DNA of 64,000 nucleotides from Enterococcus columbae DSM 7374 = ATCC 51263 (GCF_000406925.1 NZ_KE136347.1:162025-226024); one strand, 5' to 3'; shown: positions 7,217 through 18,057, numbered from the stretch's first letter. The notes: generated by a model from the letters alone, not told the origin. Program-made: numbers and translations.

Positions 7217-9730
7217 ATGGCAAATATTATTCGTAAAATGGTTGAGAATGATAAAAAAGAATTAAAACGTCTTGACCGGATTGCTAATAAAGTTGAAAGC
7301 TATGCTGATCAAATGGCAGCGTTAAGTGATGAAGCTTTACAAGCAAAAACTGATGAATTTAAAACAAGATATCAAAAAGGGGAAACCTTGGACCAATTAC
7401 TACCTGAAGCATTTGCAGTTGTCCGCGAAGCTGCTAAGCGTGTTTTAGGTTTATATCCATATCACGTGCAATTAATGGGTGGAATTGTCTTACATGATGG
7501 AAACATTCCGGAAATGCGTACTGGGGAAGGTAAGACTTTAACAGCTACGATGCCCGTATATTTAAATGCCTTAACTGGTTTAGGCGTACACGTAGTTACT
7601 GTAAATGAGTATCTAGCTACACGTGACTCAACTGAAATGGGCGAGTTATATAATTGGCTAGGTTTGACAGTTGGTTTAAACATTAATTCAAAAAGTCCAG
7701 AAGAAAAAAGAGCTGCTTATGCTTGCGATATTACTTATAGTACTAATAATGAACTTGGTTTTGACTATTTAAGAGATAACATGGTGGTTTATCGTCATCA
7801 AATGGTACAAAGACCATTAAATTATGCCATTGTCGATGAGGTTGACTCGATTTTAATCGATGAAGCCCGTACACCGTTAATTATTTCAGGACAAGCAGAA
7901 AAATCAACGGCTTTATATACTCGAGCAGATATGTTTGTTAAGAAATTAAAAGAAGAGGAAGACTATAAAATCGATATCCAATCTAAGACGATTAGCTTAA
8001 CTGAAGCTGGGATTGAAAAAGCCGAAGAATACTTCACTTTGACCAATTTATATGACATTGAAAATACAGCTTTGACCCATCACCTTGATCAAGCTTTACG
8101 TGCAAATTATATTATGCTTAAAGACATCGATTATGTGGTGCAAGAGGGTAAGGTTTTAATTGTTGATCAATTTACTGGTCGGATTATGGATGGTCGTCGA
8201 TATTCAGATGGTTTACATCAAGCGATTGAAGCCAAAGAAGGTGTTACAATTGAAGATGAAACCAAAACCATGGCGACGATCACCTTCCAAAACTTCTTCC
8301 GTATGTATAAAAAATTAGCAGGAATGACGGGTACTGCTAAAACCGAAGAAGAAGAATTCCGTGAAATTTATAATATTCAAGTTATTCAAATCCCTACAAA
8401 TAAACCAGTTATTCGTGATGATCGTCCAGATATTTTGTATACAACGTTAAATAGTAAGTTTAAGGCTGTGGTTCAAGATATCAAAGAACGCTATCGTAAA
8501 GGTCAACCGGTGCTAGTAGGTACGGTTGCGGTTGAAACTTCAGAATTATTATCTGATTTATTAACAAAAGAACGCATTCCTCATGAGGTGCTAAATGCGA
8601 AAAATCACTTTAAAGAAGCAGAGATTGTCTTAAATGCTGGACAAAAAGGTGCTGTTACGATTGCGACAAACATGGCCGGTCGTGGTACGGATATCAAGCT
8701 TGGTTTAGGGGTGGCTGAACTAGGTGGTCTAGCAGTTATTGGTACCGAACGTCATGAATCACGTCGGATTGATAATCAGTTACGTGGTCGTTCAGGACGT
8801 CAAGGTGACCCAGGTGTTTCTCAATTCTATCTATCTTTAGAAGATGATTTAATGAAACGCTTTGGTTCGGATCGAGTGAAGAATTTATTCGACCGTATGA
8901 AATTGGCTGATGAAGATACAGTCATTCAAAGTAAGATGATTACTAGACAAGTGGAAGCTGCGCAAAAACGTGTTGAAGGAAATAACTACGACACACGTAA
9001 AAATGTCTTACAATACGACGATGTGATGCGTGAACAACGTGAAGTGATTTATGGTCAACGCCAACAAGTTATCTTAGCGGAAGAACCGTTAGATGAAGTT
9101 TTAATGAACATGGTTCGTCGGACAATCGATCGTATTGTTGATGCGCATACACAAGTCGAACAAAAAGACTGGAATTTAGAGGCCATTGTTGATTTTGCCA
9201 AAAATGCCATTGTTGATGAAGATAGTATTTCACTAGCAGATATTCAAGGCAAAACCCAAGCTGAGATTAAGGATGATTTATTTAATCGTGCGCAAGCCGT
9301 GTTTAATGAAAAAGCCAGTCATTTAAATAGCCCAGAACAATTATTAGAATTTGAAAAAGTAGTTATCTTGCGTGTAGTTGATGCCAATTGGACTGAGCAT
9401 ATCGATGCGATGGATCAATTACGTCAGTCAATTGGTTTGCGTGCTTATGGTCAAAACAATCCATTGGTCGCTTATCAAACAGAAGGCTTTACAATGTTTG
9501 AAGAGATGATCGGAGCAATTGAATTTGAAGTCACTCGTTTATTTATGAAAGCTGAAATTCGTCAAAACGTACAGCGAGAACAAACGCAAACCGTTCAACA
9601 AACCAATTTAGAGGATGCTAATTCGGCTGAGCGTAAGCCAATCCGTGTGGAAAAAGTTGGTCGGAATGATCCTTGTCCATGTGGTAGCGGCAAGAAATTT
9701 AAAAATTGTCATGGTAAAAATGTAAAATAG
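7217..9730 (+). CDS. secA: SecA preprotein translocase ATPase
   Basis: An 837-residue motor that drives secreted proteins through SecYEG at the membrane. Walker A RTGEGKTL lies at about 101-108, the DEAD-like box is [15 protein letters not shown], and helicase motif VI is [13 protein letters not shown]. The C-terminus carries the SecA zinc motif [14 protein letters not shown], which binds SecB or membranes. Length and domain order are normal. ATG 7217 follows AAAGGAG. It lies between hpf and prfB, the standard Lactobacillales order. Confidence 0.97.
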   Translation: MANIIRKMVENDKKELKRLDRIANKVESYADQMAALSDEALQAKTDEFKTRYQKGETLDQLLPEAFAVVREAAKRVLGLYPYHVQLMGGIVLHDGNIPEMRTGEGKTLTATMPVYLNALTGLGVHVVTVNEYLATRDSTEMGELYNWLGLTVGLNINSKSPEEKRAAYACDITYSTNNELGFDYLRDNMVVYRHQMVQRPLNYAIVDEVDSILIDEARTPLIISGQAEKSTALYTRADMFVKKLKEEEDYKIDIQSKTISLTEAGIEKAEEYFTLTNLYDIENTALTHHLDQALRANYIMLKDIDYVVQEGKVLIVDQFTGRIMDGRRYSDGLHQAIEAKEGVTIEDETKTMATITFQNFFRMYKKLAGMTGTAKTEEEEFREIYNIQVIQIPTNKPVIRDDRPDILYTTLNSKFKAVVQDIKERYRKGQPVLVGTVAVETSELLSDLLTKERIPHEVLNAKNHFKEAEIVLNAGQKGAVTIATNMAGRGTDIKLGLGVAELGGLAVIGTERHESRRIDNQLRGRSGRQGDPGVSQFYLSLEDDLMKRFGSDRVKNLFDRMKLADEDTVIQSKMITRQVEAAQKRVEGNNYDTRKNVLQYDDVMREQREVIYGQRQQVILAEEPLDEVLMNMVRRTIDRIVDAHTQVEQKDWNLEAIVDFAKNAIVDEDSISLADIQGKTQAEIKDDLFNRAQAVFNEKASHLNSPEQLLEFEKVVILRVVDANWTEHIDAMDQLRQSIGLRAYGQNNPLVAYQTEGFTMFEEMIGAIEFEVTRLFMKAEIRQNVQREQTQTVQQTNLEDANSAERKPIRVEKVGRNDPCPCGSGKKFKNCHGKNVK

Positions 9731-9737
9731 TATTTTT

Positions 9738-9768
9738 CACAAGGGTGAGTCATCGCCCTTGTGTTTTA
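9738..9768 (+). terminator. Terminator after secA
   Basis: CACAAGGGTGA pairs with the mirrored TCGCCCTTGTG, followed by TTTT. Confidence 0.75.
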
Positions 9769-9829
9769 CTTTAGTAACCTTTCTAAATAGGCTATAATTT
9801 AGAAAAATAAGTAGATAAGGAGCGTTTTT

Positions 9830-10943
9830 ATGGAAATCGCAGATATTAAATCACAGTTAGCATTGATTGCTGATAAAATTCAAAGCTTTAGGGGGTCTCT
9901 TTGACTTAGAAGGACTAGAAGAGGCAATTGCCCAAGCTGAGCATAAAATGGCAGATCCTAGTTTTTGGGATGATGCAGCAAATGCCCAACAGATTATTAA
10001 TGAAAATAATCTGAATAAAGAAACTTATGAACAGTTTCAACAAATGAATCAAGCTTATGAAGATTTAGAAATTTTGCTTGAAATGTATGTTGAAGAAAAT
10101 GATGCTGAAGTAGCAAAAGAATTGATTGAGGGTTTAGATAATTTAACTGAACAGCTAGAAAGTTATGAGTTATCCTTACTTTTAGATGAGCCGTATGATC
10201 ATAATCATGCTATTTTAGAGCTTCATCCAGGTGCTGGTGGAACAGAATCCCAAGACTGGGGAAGCATGTTGTTAAGAATGTATACACGTTGGGCAGAAAA
10301 GCATCATTTTCAAGTGGAAACTTTGGATTACCTAGCTGGTGATGAAGCAGGAATCAAAAGTGTGACCTTGTTAATTAAAGGGCACAATGCATATGGTTAT
10401 TTGAAATCGGAAAAAGGGGTGCATCGTTTAGTTCGGATCTCACCTTTTGATTCAGCCAAACGCCGTCATACCTCATTTTGCTCGGTGGATATTATGCCGG
10501 AATTAGATGCGAATATTGATATTGAAATTAATCCGGATGATCTAAAAATTGATACCTTTAGAGCAAGTGGTGCAGGGGGGCAACATATTAATAAAACCGA
10601 ATCAGCGGTCCGGATTACCCACTTGCCAACGGGAATTGTGGTATCTAGCCAAGCACAGCGTTCACAATTAAAAAACCGTGAACAAGCGATGGGCATGTTA
10701 AAAGCGAAACTTTATCAATTAGAATTAGAAAAACAAGAACAAGAAGCAGCTGCTTTACGTGGAGAGCAAATGGAAATTGGCTGGGGCTCACAAATTCGTT
10801 CCTATGTCTTTCATCCGTATTCCATGGTTAAAGATCACCGTACGAACTATGAATCAGGAAATGTACAAGCTGTAATGGACGGCCAATTAGACGGTTTCAT
10901 TGATGCTTATCTAAAATATCGCTTACAGCAAAAACAAGATTAA
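9830..10943 (+). CDS. prfB: Peptide chain release factor 2, programmed +1 frameshift
   Basis: RF2 recognizes UGA and UAA stop codons and releases the finished peptide. Translation starts at ATG 9830 (after AAGGAG), runs 24 codons to the in-frame TGA 9902-9904, and continues in +1 frame from GAC 9903. The product is 370 residues. The slippery site is CTTTGAC, preceded by the internal Shine-Dalgarno AGGGGG at 9890-9895, the classical autoregulatory device: low RF2 lets the ribosome pause and shift. The peptide-release motif GGQ lies in [13 protein letters not shown], and the stop-recognition motif SPF in [15 protein letters not shown]. The frame change is functional, not damage. Confidence 0.97.
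9890..9905 (+). promoter_or_regulatory. prfB +1 programmed frameshift site
   Basis: AGGGGGTCTCTTTGAC holds an internal Shine-Dalgarno, a 3-base spacer, the slippery CTT, and the UGA-C stop context. It differs from the commonest version (GGGGTATCTTTGAC) only in the spacer. Confidence 0.95.
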
Positions 10944-11043
10944 AAGTTATTATAATGAAATAAAATTGTAACTTACTGCAAGCAATTTGCAATAAAAAAA
11001 TGCTATACTTGGAAAGTATGAATGAAGATTTGGAGAGATAGCC

Positions 11044-11730
11044 ATGATTGAAATGAAGGATGTTATGAAAAAATATCCCAACGGTACAACAGCTATAAGA
11101 AATATTACAATCAATATTGATCAAGGCGAGTTTGTTTATGTAGTTGGCCCTTCAGGTGCTGGTAAATCAACATTTATCAAACTAATGTATCGTGAAGAAA
11201 AAGCAACAAAAGGTATTTTAAAAGTTGCTGATTATGATTTATTAAAAATAAAAAATCGCGAGGTACCTTATTTACGAAGAGAAATAGGGGTCGTTTTCCA
11301 AGACTATAAATTATTACCAAAGAAAACCGTTTATGAAAATGTTGCCTATGCGATGCAAGTAATCGGTAAAAAACCTCGAGAAATCAAAAAACGGGTAATG
11401 GAGGTTTTAGATTTAGTCGGCTTAAAGCATAAGGTTCGCGTGTTCCCAAGTGAGCTTTCTGGGGGCGAACAGCAACGTGTTTCAATTGCACGAGCAATCG
11501 TAAATATGCCAAAAGTTTTAATCGCTGATGAACCAACAGGAAATCTTGATCCTGAAAACTCTTGGGAAATTATGAAACTTTTAGAACGGATTAATGCACA
11601 AGGGACTACTGTTGTGATGGCAACACACAATAGTACGATTGTTAATACGATCCGTCATCGTGTAATCGCCATTGAAAATGGTCGTATTATTCGTGATCAG
11701 GTGGAAGGAGATTATGGATATGATGATTAG
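11044..11730 (+). CDS. ftsE: FtsE cell-division ABC ATPase
   Basis: A 228-residue ATPase that pairs with FtsX to activate peptidoglycan hydrolases during division. Walker A is GPSGAGKST (about 36-44), the Q loop is VVFQDYKLL, the ABC signature is LSGGEQQRVSIARA, and Walker B is VLIADEPTGNLDP. Residues around ARAIVNMPKVLIADEPTG are typical of FtsE. ATG 11044 follows GGAGA. The gene overlaps ftsX by 11 bp, so the two are co-translated. Confidence 0.95.
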   Translation: MIEMKDVMKKYPNGTTAIRNITINIDQGEFVYVVGPSGAGKSTFIKLMYREEKATKGILKVADYDLLKIKNREVPYLRREIGVVFQDYKLLPKKTVYENVAYAMQVIGKKPREIKKRVMEVLDLVGLKHKVRVFPSELSGGEQQRVSIARAIVNMPKVLIADEPTGNLDPENSWEIMKLLERINAQGTTVVMATHNSTIVNTIRHRVIAIENGRIIRDQVEGDYGYDD

Positions 11731-12610
11731 GACCTTTTTCAGACACTTATTAGAAAGTTTGAAGAGTTTAAAAAGAAATGGCTTAATGACCATTGCTTCA
11801 GCTACAGCTGTAACCATTAGTTTAACCTTATTGGGGATTTTTCTCGCGTTAATTATGAATGCAACTAAATTGGCTGAAGATATTGAAAATAATGTAGATG
11901 TTTCGGTTTTAGTTGATATCGGTACTTCTCAAGAAGATATCGATAAACTAAAGGATGAATTAGAAAATCTACCAAATGTAAAATCAGTTTCTTTTTCAAG
12001 TAAAGATGAAGAATTGAAAAAATTAGAAGACAGCATGGGTTCTGTTTGGTCTGTTTTTGAAGGGGATAGTAATCCACTTTATGATAATTTTATTGTAAAA
12101 GCCAAAGATCCTCAAACAATTAAAGCGGTAGCCAAGGCTGCTGGTAAATTAAAAAATGTTCATCGAGCAGATTACGGTGGTGCACCTTCAGATAAAATCT
12201 TGAAGATTACACAAGGGATGCGTACTTGGGGCTTAGGTGCTGCGGTATTATTAGTCTTTGTCGCTATTTTCTTAATTTCTAATACGATTAGGATTACGAT
12301 TATGTCGCGTCAACGTGAGATTCAAATTATGCGCTTGGTAGGTGCGAAAAATGGGTATATTCGTTGGCCGTTCTTTTTAGAAGGAGCTTGGATTGGAATT
12401 ATCGGTTCAATCATTCCGTGTGTAATCATTTTCTTTGGTTACCGTTCGGCCTTTAGAGTATTGAATCAACCCCAAATTTTAGGTTCAAGTTATCATCTAT
12501 TACCACCAAGTACATTTACTATTCAAATTTGTGGTTTATTGGTATTAATTGGTATTTTAATTGGTGCATTAGGTTCAGTGATTTCAATGCGTCGTTTCTT
12601 AAAAATTTAA
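11720..12610 (+). CDS. ftsX: FtsX cell-division membrane protein
   Basis: A 296-residue permease-like partner of FtsE. One transmembrane helix lies near residues 20-45. An extracellular domain of about 120 residues follows (residues 50-165), and three C-terminal helices complete the FtsX fold (AVLLVFVAIFLISNTI and following). The extracellular domain transmits the signal to cell-wall hydrolases. The frame is open from 11672. AAGGAG at 11705-11710 favours ATG 11720 (or 11714 or 11723), giving the family N-terminus MIRTFFRHLLES. Confidence 0.93.
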   Translation: MMIRTFFRHLLESLKSLKRNGLMTIASATAVTISLTLLGIFLALIMNATKLAEDIENNVDVSVLVDIGTSQEDIDKLKDELENLPNVKSVSFSSKDEELKKLEDSMGSVWSVFEGDSNPLYDNFIVKAKDPQTIKAVAKAAGKLKNVHRADYGGAPSDKILKITQGMRTWGLGAAVLLVFVAIFLISNTIRITIMSRQREIQIMRLVGAKNGYIRWPFFLEGAWIGIIGSIIPCVIIFFGYRSAFRVLNQPQILGSSYHLLPPSTFTIQICGLLVLIGILIGALGSVISMRRFLKI

Positions 12611-12618
12611 ATTTAATC

Positions 12619-12650
12619 GATCGAGTCTTTTTAGGCTCGATTTTTTTTTA
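12619..12650 (+). terminator. Terminator after ftsX
   Basis: ATCGAG / CTCGAT with the loop TCTTTTTAGG, then eight T. Confidence 0.85.
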
Positions 12651-12958
12651 TAGGTGATTTATAAAATGGCTAGGTAAGGTCAAATCAGTATGATCTAGCC
12701 AAAAATAGGAGAGTATCTATATTTGCTTTAGCTATCTTTGAGCGGTCAGCTATCTAGGAGGTAGCAATGTCAGTAGTTGAAGCTTTTGTAAAGATTCGGT
12801 TTATTTGTCTGGTTATAAAATACAAGTGTTGCTAAATTACTTATGTTATCAATGGTTGTTGAATGGTCTTGATTTGCGTAATGTAAAGAAAATGATACAA
12901 TAAAATTGATTCAGAATGATTCTGATGGAATTATTGTAAAATAAGGAGCTTTATTTGA
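12651..12958 (+). other. Non-coding leader region upstream of pstS
   Basis: About 300 bases with no assigned gene. They hold a stem TGGCTAG/CTAGCCA (12667-12701), a repeated AGCTATCT, a possible 22-codon ORF (12767-12835), and a perfect 15-base palindrome TCAGAATGATTCTGA (12911-12925) shortly before the pstS start. TACAAT at 12895-12900 is a candidate -10 box. Phosphate-responsive PhoP sites would be expected here, but I could not identify convincing repeats. Confidence 0.5.
12767..12835 (+). CDS. Possible 22-residue peptide ORF before pstS
   Basis: ATG 12767 follows a near-perfect TAGGAGGTAGCA ribosome binding site. The frame ends at TAA 12833. The peptide begins MSVVEAFVKIRF and ends with two cysteines. 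It is hydrophobic and matches nothing I recognise. It may be a leader peptide, a remnant, or chance; only the ribosome binding site argues for it. Confidence 0.25.
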   Translation: MSVVEAFVKIRFICLVIKYKCC

Positions 12959-13813
12959 ATGAAAAAATTAAAACTCATTTTACCAATTTTATTAGGTACA
13001 ATTTTATTAAGTGGCTGTAGTAAGTGGGTCGATCACGGTCAATCGATTACCGCAGTTGGTTCGACCGCTTTGCAGCCATTAGTTGAAACGGTTGCTGAGG
13101 AGTATCAATCGAAACATCCTGGAAAATTTATTAATGTCCAAGGTGGCGGTAGTGGTACTGGTCTTAGTCAAGTACAATCTGGTGCGGTAAATATTGGGAA
13201 TTCTGACGTGTTTGCTGAAGAAAAAAGCGGAATTAATGCGAAAGAATTGGTCGATCATCAAGTTGCGGTAGTAGGTATCACACCGATAGTAAATAAAAAA
13301 GTTGGCGTAAAAAATATATCTATGCAAGATTTACAAAAGATTTTTACCGGTGAGATTACCAATTGGAAACAAGTCGGTGGAAACGATGTCGATGTAGTTA
13401 TTTTAAATCGTGCAAGTGGCAGTGGGACGCGTGGAACATTTGAACGTTGGGTGCTTGATGGGAAAGAAGCTAAGCCTTCGCAAGAACAAGATTCAAGTGG
13501 AACGGTACGCCAAATTGTCGCTGATACACCTGGGGCGATTAGTTATGTTGCTTTTTCTTATGTAACAAAGGATGTAGCGACCCTTTCAATTGATGGGATC
13601 GCACCCACAGTTAAAAATGTCACAACGAATCAATGGGTGATTTGGTCATATGAACATATGTACACTAAAGGACAGCCTAAAGATTTAACCAAAGCATTCT
13701 TAGACTATGTATTATCTTCTCATGTGCAAAAAAATCTAGTTGGTAAATTAGGCTATATTCCAATTTCTGCTATGAAGGTTAAGCGTGATTGGCAAGGAAA
13801 TGTCATTGCCTAA
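12959..13813 (+). CDS. pstS: PstS phosphate-binding lipoprotein
   Basis: A 284-residue extracellular phosphate receptor of the high-affinity Pst importer. The N-terminus is a lipoprotein signal with lipobox LLSGC and lipidated Cys20. The mature part has the phosphate-loop motif GSTALQPLVE, QGGGSGTGL and NRASGSGTRGTFE. AAGGAG precedes ATG 12959. It is the first gene of pstSCAB1B2-phoU; a gap of about 110 bp before pstC has no strong terminator, so PstS may be made in excess by partial processing. Confidence 0.95.
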   Translation: MKKLKLILPILLGTILLSGCSKWVDHGQSITAVGSTALQPLVETVAEEYQSKHPGKFINVQGGGSGTGLSQVQSGAVNIGNSDVFAEEKSGINAKELVDHQVAVVGITPIVNKKVGVKNISMQDLQKIFTGEITNWKQVGGNDVDVVILNRASGSGTRGTFERWVLDGKEAKPSQEQDSSGTVRQIVADTPGAISYVAFSYVTKDVATLSIDGIAPTVKNVTTNQWVIWSYEHMYTKGQPKDLTKAFLDYVLSSHVQKNLVGKLGYIPISAMKVKRDWQGNVIA

Positions 13814-13924
13814 ATCTTTACACAAAATTTACAATCTTTACTCGGTTTTCACAAAAGCTTTATTCAAAATTGATATTGAAAAGGTAAACTTAGAAAAGAT
13901 GAAAGAATTGGAGGAGGAAACCTC

Positions 13925-14845
13925 TTGGAAGATATGAAAGAAATTTTAATGAAGAAATCAAAAAGAGCAAAGATGGAGCAGCGCGGAAAGCTGATTAGCT
14001 TTATTTGTATTGCAATTATTGTCTTAGTCGTTGTTTCAATCTTTTATTTTGTTGCAAGCAAAGGCTTAGCTACTTTTTTTGTCGATAAAGTCAACGTTAT
14101 GAACTTTTTATTTGGCACTGAATGGAATCCAGCTGAATTAGGTGCAAATGGGCAACCTAAAGTAGGGGCCTTACCAATGATTTTGGGCTCATTTCTCGTT
14201 ACCTTTTTATCAGCGATTATTGCCACTCCTTTTGCAATTGGGGCTGCTGTTTTTATGGTTGAGATTTCACCTAAGCAGGGCCAAAAATTCTTACAGCCAG
14301 TTATCGAGCTGTTGGTAGGAATTCCTTCAGTTGTTTATGGTTTTATTGGTTTATCTGTCATTGTTCCTGCTGTACGTTCTGTTTTCGGGGGAACAGGTTT
14401 TGGTATTTTAGCAGGGACCTTTGTGTTGTTTGTCATGATCTTACCGACTGTCACAACGATGACTGTAGATGCATTAAAGGCAGTTCCAAGACATTATCGC
14501 GAAGCATCGCTAGCTTTAGGAGCAACGCGTTGGCAAACCATTTATAAGGTTGTTTTACGTTCAGCCGTTCCTGGTATTTTAACAGCCGTCGTTTTTGGGA
14601 TGGCTCGTGCTTTTGGGGAAGCATTAGCGATTCAGATGGTTGTCGGCAATGCTGCCTTGATGCCAACTAGTCTAGTTACCCCTGCAGCTACCTTAACTTC
14701 TATTTTGACGATGGGAATTGGGAATACGATTATGGGAACTGTTGAGAACAATGTTTTATGGTCATTGGCCTTAATTTTATTAGCAATGTCATTAGTTTTC
14801 AATATCGTCATTCGAATGATTGGTAAGAGAGGAGCCTTAAAGTAA
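13925..14845 (+). CDS. pstC: PstC phosphate ABC permease
   Basis: A 306-residue inner membrane subunit with about six transmembrane helices; the first spans residues 22-45. The cytoplasmic EAA loop that contacts PstB is visible as YREASLALGATRWQTI. The start is taken as TTG 13925, which GGAGGAGG precedes at 7-bp spacing; ATG 13934 in the same frame is possible. It pairs with PstA to form the channel. Confidence 0.94.
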   Translation: MEDMKEILMKKSKRAKMEQRGKLISFICIAIIVLVVVSIFYFVASKGLATFFVDKVNVMNFLFGTEWNPAELGANGQPKVGALPMILGSFLVTFLSAIIATPFAIGAAVFMVEISPKQGQKFLQPVIELLVGIPSVVYGFIGLSVIVPAVRSVFGGTGFGILAGTFVLFVMILPTVTTMTVDALKAVPRHYREASLALGATRWQTIYKVVLRSAVPGILTAVVFGMARAFGEALAIQMVVGNAALMPTSLVTPAATLTSILTMGIGNTIMGTVENNVLWSLALILLAMSLVFNIVIRMIGKRGALK

Positions 14846-14846
14846 G

Positions 14847-15731
14847 ATGAATGCAAAACGTGTAGATAAAATTGCTACTGGCATTTTATATGCCATTTCT
14901 GGAATTATTGTATTAATTTTAGCTGCCATGCTATTATATATCCTATTTCGAGGGTTACCTCATGTTTCATGGAAGTTTCTAACCTCGCCATCTAAAGCCT
15001 ATCAAGCAGGTGGAGGGATTGGTATTCAGCTCTTTAATTCGCTTTATTTATTGCTGATTACCTTAATTATCAGCTTCCCTTTATCCTTAGGGGCAGGGAT
15101 CTATTTATCAGAATATGCCAAGAAAAATTGGTTGACAGACTTAATTCGTACAGCAATCGAGATTTTGAGCTCTTTACCATCAGTAGTTGTTGGTTTGTTC
15201 GGTTTTTTAGTTTTTGTTATTCAATTTCAATATGGCTTTTCCATTTTATCCGGAGCCTTAGCTTTAACTTTGTTTAACCTACCTTTATTGACTCGTAATA
15301 TTGAAGAATCGCTAAGAGCCGTTCATTTTACTCAGCGTGAGGCTGGTTTGGCCTTAGGACTTTCGCGTTGGGAGACAGTTATTCATGTCGTTTTACCAGA
15401 AGCTTCACCAGGGATTTTAACTGGTTTAATTTTGAGTTCTGGTCGTATTTTTGGTGAAGCTGCTGCTTTAATTTATACAGCAGGTCAATCAGCGCCAGCA
15501 CTTGATTTTACCAACTGGAATCCATTGAGTGTTTCAAGTCCGATTAGTATTTTCCGTCAAGCTGAAACTTTAGCTGTGCATATTTGGAAAATCAACTCTG
15601 AAGGGACAATGCCGGATGGTGCAGCTGTATCTGCCGGTGCATCAGCAGTCTTAATCATCGCCGTGTTGTTGTTTAATTTTGGCGCACGTGCTTTAGGTAA
15701 GAGATTGCACAAAAAAATGACTTCAGCTTAA
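14847..15731 (+). CDS. pstA: PstA phosphate ABC permease
   Basis: A 294-residue permease with about six helices and the EAA loop [15 protein letters not shown]. It begins 1 bp after the pstC stop and is probably translated by coupling. Together with PstC it forms the membrane pore of the importer. Confidence 0.94.
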   Translation: MNAKRVDKIATGILYAISGIIVLILAAMLLYILFRGLPHVSWKFLTSPSKAYQAGGGIGIQLFNSLYLLLITLIISFPLSLGAGIYLSEYAKKNWLTDLIRTAIEILSSLPSVVVGLFGFLVFVIQFQYGFSILSGALALTLFNLPLLTRNIEESLRAVHFTQREAGLALGLSRWETVIHVVLPEASPGILTGLILSSGRIFGEAAALIYTAGQSAPALDFTNWNPLSVSSPISIFRQAETLAVHIWKINSEGTMPDGAAVSAGASAVLIIAVLLFNFGARALGKRLHKKMTSA

Positions 15732-15744
15732 GGAGAGTAACAAA

Positions 15745-16551
15745 ATGAAGACCTATAATTTAGATGATCGTCATGTCATTTCTTTAGAGGAAGGAAAAGA
15801 AATCGCCTTACATACTGAAGATTTACATGTGTGGTATGGGCAAAATGAAGCAATTAAAGGGGTAGATTTACAATTTGAAAAAAATAAGATTACGGCCTTA
15901 ATTGGTCCATCTGGTTGTGGTAAATCGACCTATTTACGCTCATTGAATCGAATGAACGATAGTATTGCGAACACTAAAGTAACTGGCAAAATTATGTATC
16001 GGGGAGTAGATATCAACTCACCTGCCGTCGATGTGTATGAAGCAAGAAAGCATATCGGTATGGTGTTTCAACGACCAAATCCTTTTAGTAAATCAATCTA
16101 TGAAAATATTACCTTTGCTTTAAAGCGTCATGGGTTAACTGATAAGCAGGAATTGGATGAAATTGTTGAAACGAGCTTAAAGCAAGCAGCCTTGTGGGAT
16201 CAAGTCAAAGATAATTTAAATAAAAGTGCACTGGCCCTATCAGGTGGGCAACAACAACGTCTATGTATTGCTAGAGCGATTGCAATGAAACCAGATATTT
16301 TGCTGCTTGATGAGCCGGCTAGTGCGTTAGATCCTATTTCAACAGGAACCGTCGAAGAAACACTGATTCATTTAAAAGATTCATTTTCAATTGTGATCGT
16401 CACTCATAATATGCAGCAGGCTGCGCGTATTAGTGATTATACTGCTTTCTTTTATATGGGAAATGTGATTGAATATGATAAAACGAGAAAAATCTTTACG
16501 CGTCCAAAAATCCAAGCGACCGAAGATTATGTATCTGGACATTTTGGTTAA
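15745..16551 (+). CDS. pstB1: PstB phosphate ABC ATPase, copy 1
   Basis: A 268-residue ATPase. It has Walker [10 protein letters not shown], signature [14 protein letters not shown] and Walker [13 protein letters not shown]; the ABC Thr after EP is replaced by Ala, a conservative change. A 20-residue N-terminal extension sets it apart from copy 2. AAGGAG lies 8 bp before ATG 15745. Tandem pstB genes are common in Firmicutes and may work as a heterodimer or under different conditions. Confidence 0.94.
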   Translation: MKTYNLDDRHVISLEEGKEIALHTEDLHVWYGQNEAIKGVDLQFEKNKITALIGPSGCGKSTYLRSLNRMNDSIANTKVTGKIMYRGVDINSPAVDVYEARKHIGMVFQRPNPFSKSIYENITFALKRHGLTDKQELDEIVETSLKQAALWDQVKDNLNKSALALSGGQQQRLCIARAIAMKPDILLLDEPASALDPISTGTVEETLIHLKDSFSIVIVTHNMQQAARISDYTAFFYMGNVIEYDKTRKIFTRPKIQATEDYVSGHFG

Positions 16552-16571
16552 GAGAAGTGGAGGGAAAAATT

Positions 16572-17330
16572 TTGGCTGAAACGATTATTTCCTCTCGTGA
16601 TTTACATTTGTATTACGGGAAAAAAGAAGCATTAAAAGGAATTAATTTAGATATTCATCAAGGTGAAATTACTGCAATGATTGGTCCTTCTGGTTGTGGC
16701 AAATCCACATATTTACGTTCATTAAATCGTATGAATGATTTAATTCCAACCGTCACCATTACTGGTAGTGTTCTATACAAAGGTAATGACATCTATAGTC
16801 CAAAAACAGATACGGTTGAGTTGCGTAAAGAGATTGGCATGGTTTTTCAACAACCTAATCCATTCCCTTTTTCAATTTATGAAAATGTGGTGTATGGTTT
16901 ACGCCTAAAAGGGGAAAATGATAAACAAAAATTAGACCGAATTGTTGAAGAAAGTCTTAAAGCAGCCTCTGTTTGGGACGATGTAAAGGATAAATTACAT
17001 CAAAGTGCGCTATCTTTATCTGGTGGTCAGCAGCAACGGGTTTGTATTGCACGTGTGTTGGCAGTTGATCCAGAAATTATTTTGTTAGATGAACCAACAA
17101 GTGCACTAGATCCGATTTCATCTGGTAAAATTGAAAACACTTTGTTAGAATTAAAAGAAAAATATACAATGATTATTGTCACTCATAATATGTCGCAAGC
17201 CTCACGTATTTCTGATCGAACTGCCTTTTTCTTAGATGGTCATTTGATTGAATGCGATAAGACAAAAAATATCTTTTTAAGTCCGAAGATGAAAGAGACT
17301 GAAGATTATATATCTGGAAGATTTGGTTAG
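16572..17330 (+). CDS. pstB2: PstB phosphate ABC ATPase, copy 2
   Basis: A 252-residue ATPase with Walker [10 protein letters not shown], signature [14 protein letters not shown] and Walker [13 protein letters not shown]. The frame is open from GTG 16557, but GTGGAGGG itself is the ribosome binding site. TTG 16572, seven bases downstream, gives the usual 252-residue PstB length and N-terminus, so it is preferred. It follows pstB1 closely and differs enough in sequence to be an old duplication. Confidence 0.92.
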   Translation: MAETIISSRDLHLYYGKKEALKGINLDIHQGEITAMIGPSGCGKSTYLRSLNRMNDLIPTVTITGSVLYKGNDIYSPKTDTVELRKEIGMVFQQPNPFPFSIYENVVYGLRLKGENDKQKLDRIVEESLKAASVWDDVKDKLHQSALSLSGGQQQRVCIARVLAVDPEIILLDEPTSALDPISSGKIENTLLELKEKYTMIIVTHNMSQASRISDRTAFFLDGHLIECDKTKNIFLSPKMKETEDYISGRFG

Positions 17331-17341
17331 GAGGAGCCTTT

Positions 17342-18013
17342 ATGTTACGTTCACAATTTGAAGAAGATTTGCTAAATTTGCATAACCAGTTTTATGAAAT
17401 GGGGATGTTGGTAAGTAAAGCCATCCATAAATCTGTTCGTGCATACGTCCAACACGATAAAGAATTGGCTAAAGAAGTTATTGCTCAGGACGAACAAATC
17501 AATAATATTGAGATACTGTTAGAAAAGAAAAGCTTTGAGATGATTGCTTTACAACAACCGGTGACGACTGATTTACGTCGAATTATTACAGTAATGAAAG
17601 CCAGCTCTGATTTAGAGCGTATGGGTGACCATGCAGTCTCTATCGCTAAATCGACTATTTTGGTTAAAGGGCAAAATCGGATTTTGGAAATCGAAAAAGA
17701 AATCTCTGAGATGTCTGATTCAGTGAAGAAAATGGTGGATAACGTCTTGGTTGCTTATGTTAAGATGGATGAAAAAGATGCACGGATGATTGCGGCGATG
17801 GATGAGAGAGTCAACCAACATTTTCGTGAAATTTATGATCATGCCATCAGCGCAATGAAAGCCAATCCAGAAACCGTAGTCTGTGGGACGGATTATTTAA
17901 ATGTCGCGCAATATTTGGAGCGAATTGGTGATTATGTAACCAATATTTGCGAATGGATTGTATATTTGGCCACCGGGAAAATTACTGAATTAAATTCAAA
18001 TCGAGCTCAATAA
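17342..18013 (+). CDS. phoU: PhoU phosphate transport regulator
   Basis: A 223-residue all-helical protein with two PhoU repeats, each with the metal-binding pattern seen in SSDLERMGDHAVSIA and YLERIGDYVTNI. PhoU damps Pst transport and signalling by the phosphate two-component system. GGAGGAG precedes ATG 17342, 11 bp after pstB2. It ends the operon, before a strong hairpin. Confidence 0.95.
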   Translation: MLRSQFEEDLLNLHNQFYEMGMLVSKAIHKSVRAYVQHDKELAKEVIAQDEQINNIEILLEKKSFEMIALQQPVTTDLRRIITVMKASSDLERMGDHAVSIAKSTILVKGQNRILEIEKEISEMSDSVKKMVDNVLVAYVKMDEKDARMIAAMDERVNQHFREIYDHAISAMKANPETVVCGTDYLNVAQYLERIGDYVTNICEWIVYLATGKITELNSNRAQ

Positions 18014-18019
18014 AAGCAG

Positions 18020-18057
18020 AAAGCTGCAATCAAAGTGATTTTGATTGCAGTTTTTAT
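18020..18057 (+). terminator. Terminator after phoU
   Basis: CTGCAATCAAA pairs with TTTGATTGCAG (18023-18050), then a T run. Confidence 0.88.

Noticed and set aside
9902-9904. TGA in prfB as a disabling mutation
   Set aside because: It has the full programmed-frameshift context and the +1 frame continues intact.
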